This document shows, piece by piece, positions 62,612-64,000 of a stretch of 64,000 nt of DNA. A program made the translations under genes and the position numbers. How positions within the stretch are numbered: position 1 is the first letter of the stretch; each line of letters opens with the position of its first letter. The stretch comes from Methylomonas montana (lineage in GTDB: Bacteria > Pseudomonadota > Gammaproteobacteria > Methylococcales > Methylomonadaceae): the NCBI RefSeq assembly GCF_030490285.1, contig NZ_CP129884.1, positions 4,464,001-4,528,000 on the forward strand, in the 5' to 3' direction. The notes below the pieces were generated by a model. That model made no database searches, was not told the DNA's origin, and saw only the letters and a list, made by a program, of their open reading frames with translations.

Positions 62612-63292
62612 TTACTCCTTGTTTTTGCCACTATTGGCATACGCATCGCCAAAGGCGATATGCAGAAAACCGTCAACGAAATGCTCCAGTGAGGCGCGAT
62701 GGTGCTTGGCGCGACGCTGGAAAAAATTATAGGCCAGTACTGCCGGCACTGCTACGGCGATACCGATGGCTGTAGCAATCAAGGCATCGCCAATCGGGCC
62801 GGCAACCACGTCCAAACTGGCAGAGCCGCTGGCGCTGATGTCGTGCATCGCGTGCATGATGCCTAGCACGGTACCGAATAGACCGACGAAAGGCGCGGTA
62901 CTGCCGATACTGGCCAGCATCGTCAAACCGCTGTCCATACGGTTCAGTTCTTCTTGAGTCTGTTTGCGCAGGGCCTGTTCCAGCAAATCTTGGACAGAAC
63001 CGCGAAATTTAAGACTACCGCAGGTTTCCGGATGAGACATTTCCGCCAGCCAGGCAAATCCGCAGTTGGCAATACGTGCTTTCGGGCCGCGCGCGGTTTC
63101 GGCGGGCAGTTGTGCAGCGGCTTTCAGATCGGTGGCATCCCAAAAGGCCGCATTGTATTGCTTGTTGTAATAATTATTCTTAGCAAATTGCCATATTTTG
63201 AAGAAGATCAAAGTCCACGTTATCAACGAAAAAACTAACAGTGTGTAAAGGGTAGCGTCGATAACCGCTTCCGGGGCTATATGGTAAGGCAT
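62612..63292 (-). CDS. exbB: ExbB/TolQ-type proton channel protein
   Basis: 226 residues. Three transmembrane helices (about 15-33, 125-150 and 165-190) and the MotA/TolQ/ExbB core (SGLTMLASIGSTAPFVGLFGTVLGI, then ALIATAIGIAVAVPAVLAYNFF). It works with ExbD and TonB in outer-membrane receptor energisation. Starts 15 bases after the tonB stop. Confidence 0.94.
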   Translation of the reverse strand: MPYHIAPEAVIDATLYTLLVFSLITWTLIFFKIWQFAKNNYYNKQYNAAFWDATDLKAAAQLPAETARGPKARIANCGFAWLAEMSHPETCGSLKFRGSVQDLLEQALRKQTQEELNRMDSGLTMLASIGSTAPFVGLFGTVLGIMHAMHDISASGSASLDVVAGPIGDALIATAIGIAVAVPAVLAYNFFQRRAKHHRASLEHFVDGFLHIAFGDAYANSGKNKE

Positions 63293-63307
63293 TAATCTCT
63301 CCGATTT

Positions 63308-63988
63308 TTATTCACGCAAAGTAAAAATAATAGGCACAATCACCGAACTGGCCACTGGCGTTTCGCCGCGTTTGGCCGGAATGAATTTCCATTTTTTGAC
63401 GGCCTCAACTGCCGACTCGTCCAGCATTTCGTGGCCGCTACTGGTTTCCACCGCCACCGAATCGCTCAACCCTTCCGCCGATACCTGTACCCGTAGCATC
63501 ACTTTACCTTGCCAGCCGCGGCTTTTGGCAATCATCGGGTACTCCGGCTTGGGATTATGAGCATAATTGGCCCGAAAATTGGCTTCCGTAAATTGCTCGG
63601 CGCTGGTGGCCGTGGTACTGGTGGTCGTGGTAGTCACCGGCGTACTGGTCGTCGTGCTGGTGACCGGCGCCGGTTGCTGCTCCGAGACCGGCTCGATTGG
63701 CGCATATTCCGGCGCTTTCTGCACGATGGGCGGCGCTTTCTTCGGCACCGGTTTAGGCTGCGGCTTCTTGGGTGGCGGTTTTTTCTCGGGTGGAGGCGGC
63801 GCGGGCGGTGGCGGAGCGGCAGCCGGTTTGGGAGCCGACAGAGCGATCATCGACACTTCCATTATCAATGGTTGGGCCGCTGTCAATTTTTCCTCGGGTT
63901 TCAACAACTGTTGCAAACCCAAAACATGCAGCAGAAATACCAAGACGGTTAACAGTCTCAGCATGCTGGCGGGCTGTTCTTCCCCCAA
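63308..63988 (-). CDS. tonB: TonB-like energy transducer, possibly continuing outside the window
   Basis: At least 226 residues. One N-terminal hydrophobic segment (LTVLVFLLHVLGL), a Pro/Lys-rich spanner (PPPPAPPPPEKKPPPKK and further), a Thr/Ser-rich run of about 25 residues, then the TonB C-terminal domain (PEYPMIAKSRGWQGKVMLRV and WKFIPAKRGETPVASSVIVPI). The start is unsettled: TTG 63988, ATG 63964, or beyond 64000, since the frame remains open to the window edge. First gene of tonB-exbB-exbD. Confidence 0.88.
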   Translation of the reverse strand: MGEEQPASMLRLLTVLVFLLHVLGLQQLLKPEEKLTAAQPLIMEVSMIALSAPKPAAAPPPPAPPPPEKKPPPKKPQPKPVPKKAPPIVQKAPEYAPIEPVSEQQPAPVTSTTTSTPVTTTTTSTTATSAEQFTEANFRANYAHNPKPEYPMIAKSRGWQGKVMLRVQVSAEGLSDSVAVETSSGHEMLDESAVEAVKKWKFIPAKRGETPVASSVIVPIIFTLRE

Positions 63989-64000
63989 CAGCGTCTGCCA

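Noticed and set aside
1-64000. tRNA genes, CRISPR arrays, prophage or replication origin
   Set aside because: Looked for tRNA cloverleaf 3' ends, regularly spaced direct repeats, phage structural genes and DnaA box clusters; none was found by eye.

Overview
The window reads as a chromosome segment of a Gram-negative gammaproteobacterium of moderate GC content. Markers are RecB/RecC, PilT/PilU, a cytochrome c4/EngB/DsbA neighbourhood, Rsd/AlgQ, TonB-ExbB-ExbD and a class A RNase P RNA. The set (two copper oxidases, a GH17 glucan enzyme, a UPF0182 protein, and many REP and dispersed repeats) would fit Methylococcales, for example a Methylomonas-like methanotroph. That placement is an inference; no methane monooxygenase gene lies here to prove it.

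Layout. 0-9.6 kb: NfeD/SPFH pair, a moxR-DUF58-transglutaminase operon, a DksA-like zinc-finger protein, pilT-pilU and a lipoprotein lytic transglycosylase. 9.6-11.1 kb: an accessory patch with a dispersed structured repeat, a lone integron-type attC site, a P-loop kinase cassette gene, half of a second attC and a RAYT transposase relic. 11.1-17.7 kb: recC-recB with no adjacent recD. 17.8-30.6 kb: DUF4124 protein, short-chain dehydrogenase, a small secreted helical protein with its own terminator, a nucleoside phosphorylase-like protein, Rsd, UPF0182, two convergent multicopper oxidases, a GH17 membrane enzyme and a stand-alone HEAGH metalloprotease-like protein. 30.6-36.3 kb: two tandem GGDEF proteins, DsbA, a wrecked resB-ccsB remnant, cytochrome c4 and EngB. 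36.4-38.9 kb: an intact IS5-type element followed by coding debris and a decayed repeat. 38.9-45.97 kb: ileS-lspA, nitroreductase, a TIGR03790-type protein, DUF2721 and trpC. 45.97-48.7 kb: a repeat-rich patch (RAYT gene, its truncated copy, four REP hairpins, two dispersed repeats) and an AT-rich pair of unknown genes. 48.8-56.8 kb: YcxB-like protein, type II NADH dehydrogenase, RlpA, a three-gene SDR-DoxX/DUF2269/DUF4166 operon, an AraC-type membrane regulator and class I fumarase. 57.1-58.7 kb: a type VI secretion amidase effector/immunity pair (Tae4-Tai4) with a coupled DUF1287 gene. 58.9-64 kb: rnpB, methionine-salvage mtnB-mtnD-mtnC, a RimK-like ligase and tonB-exbB-exbD.

Functional links. 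The moxR/DUF58/transglutaminase set, the mtnBDC set, tonB-exbB-exbD, ileS-lspA and tae4-tai4-DUF1287 are tightly spaced or overlapping and are probably operons. The most noteworthy items are the lone attC/cassette relic, the resB-ccsB pseudogene whose exact C-terminus still overlaps the dsbA start, the orphan Tae4/Tai4/DUF1287 module, and the dispersed repeat with overlapping mutually exclusive hairpins. No tRNA gene, CRISPR array or prophage was seen.
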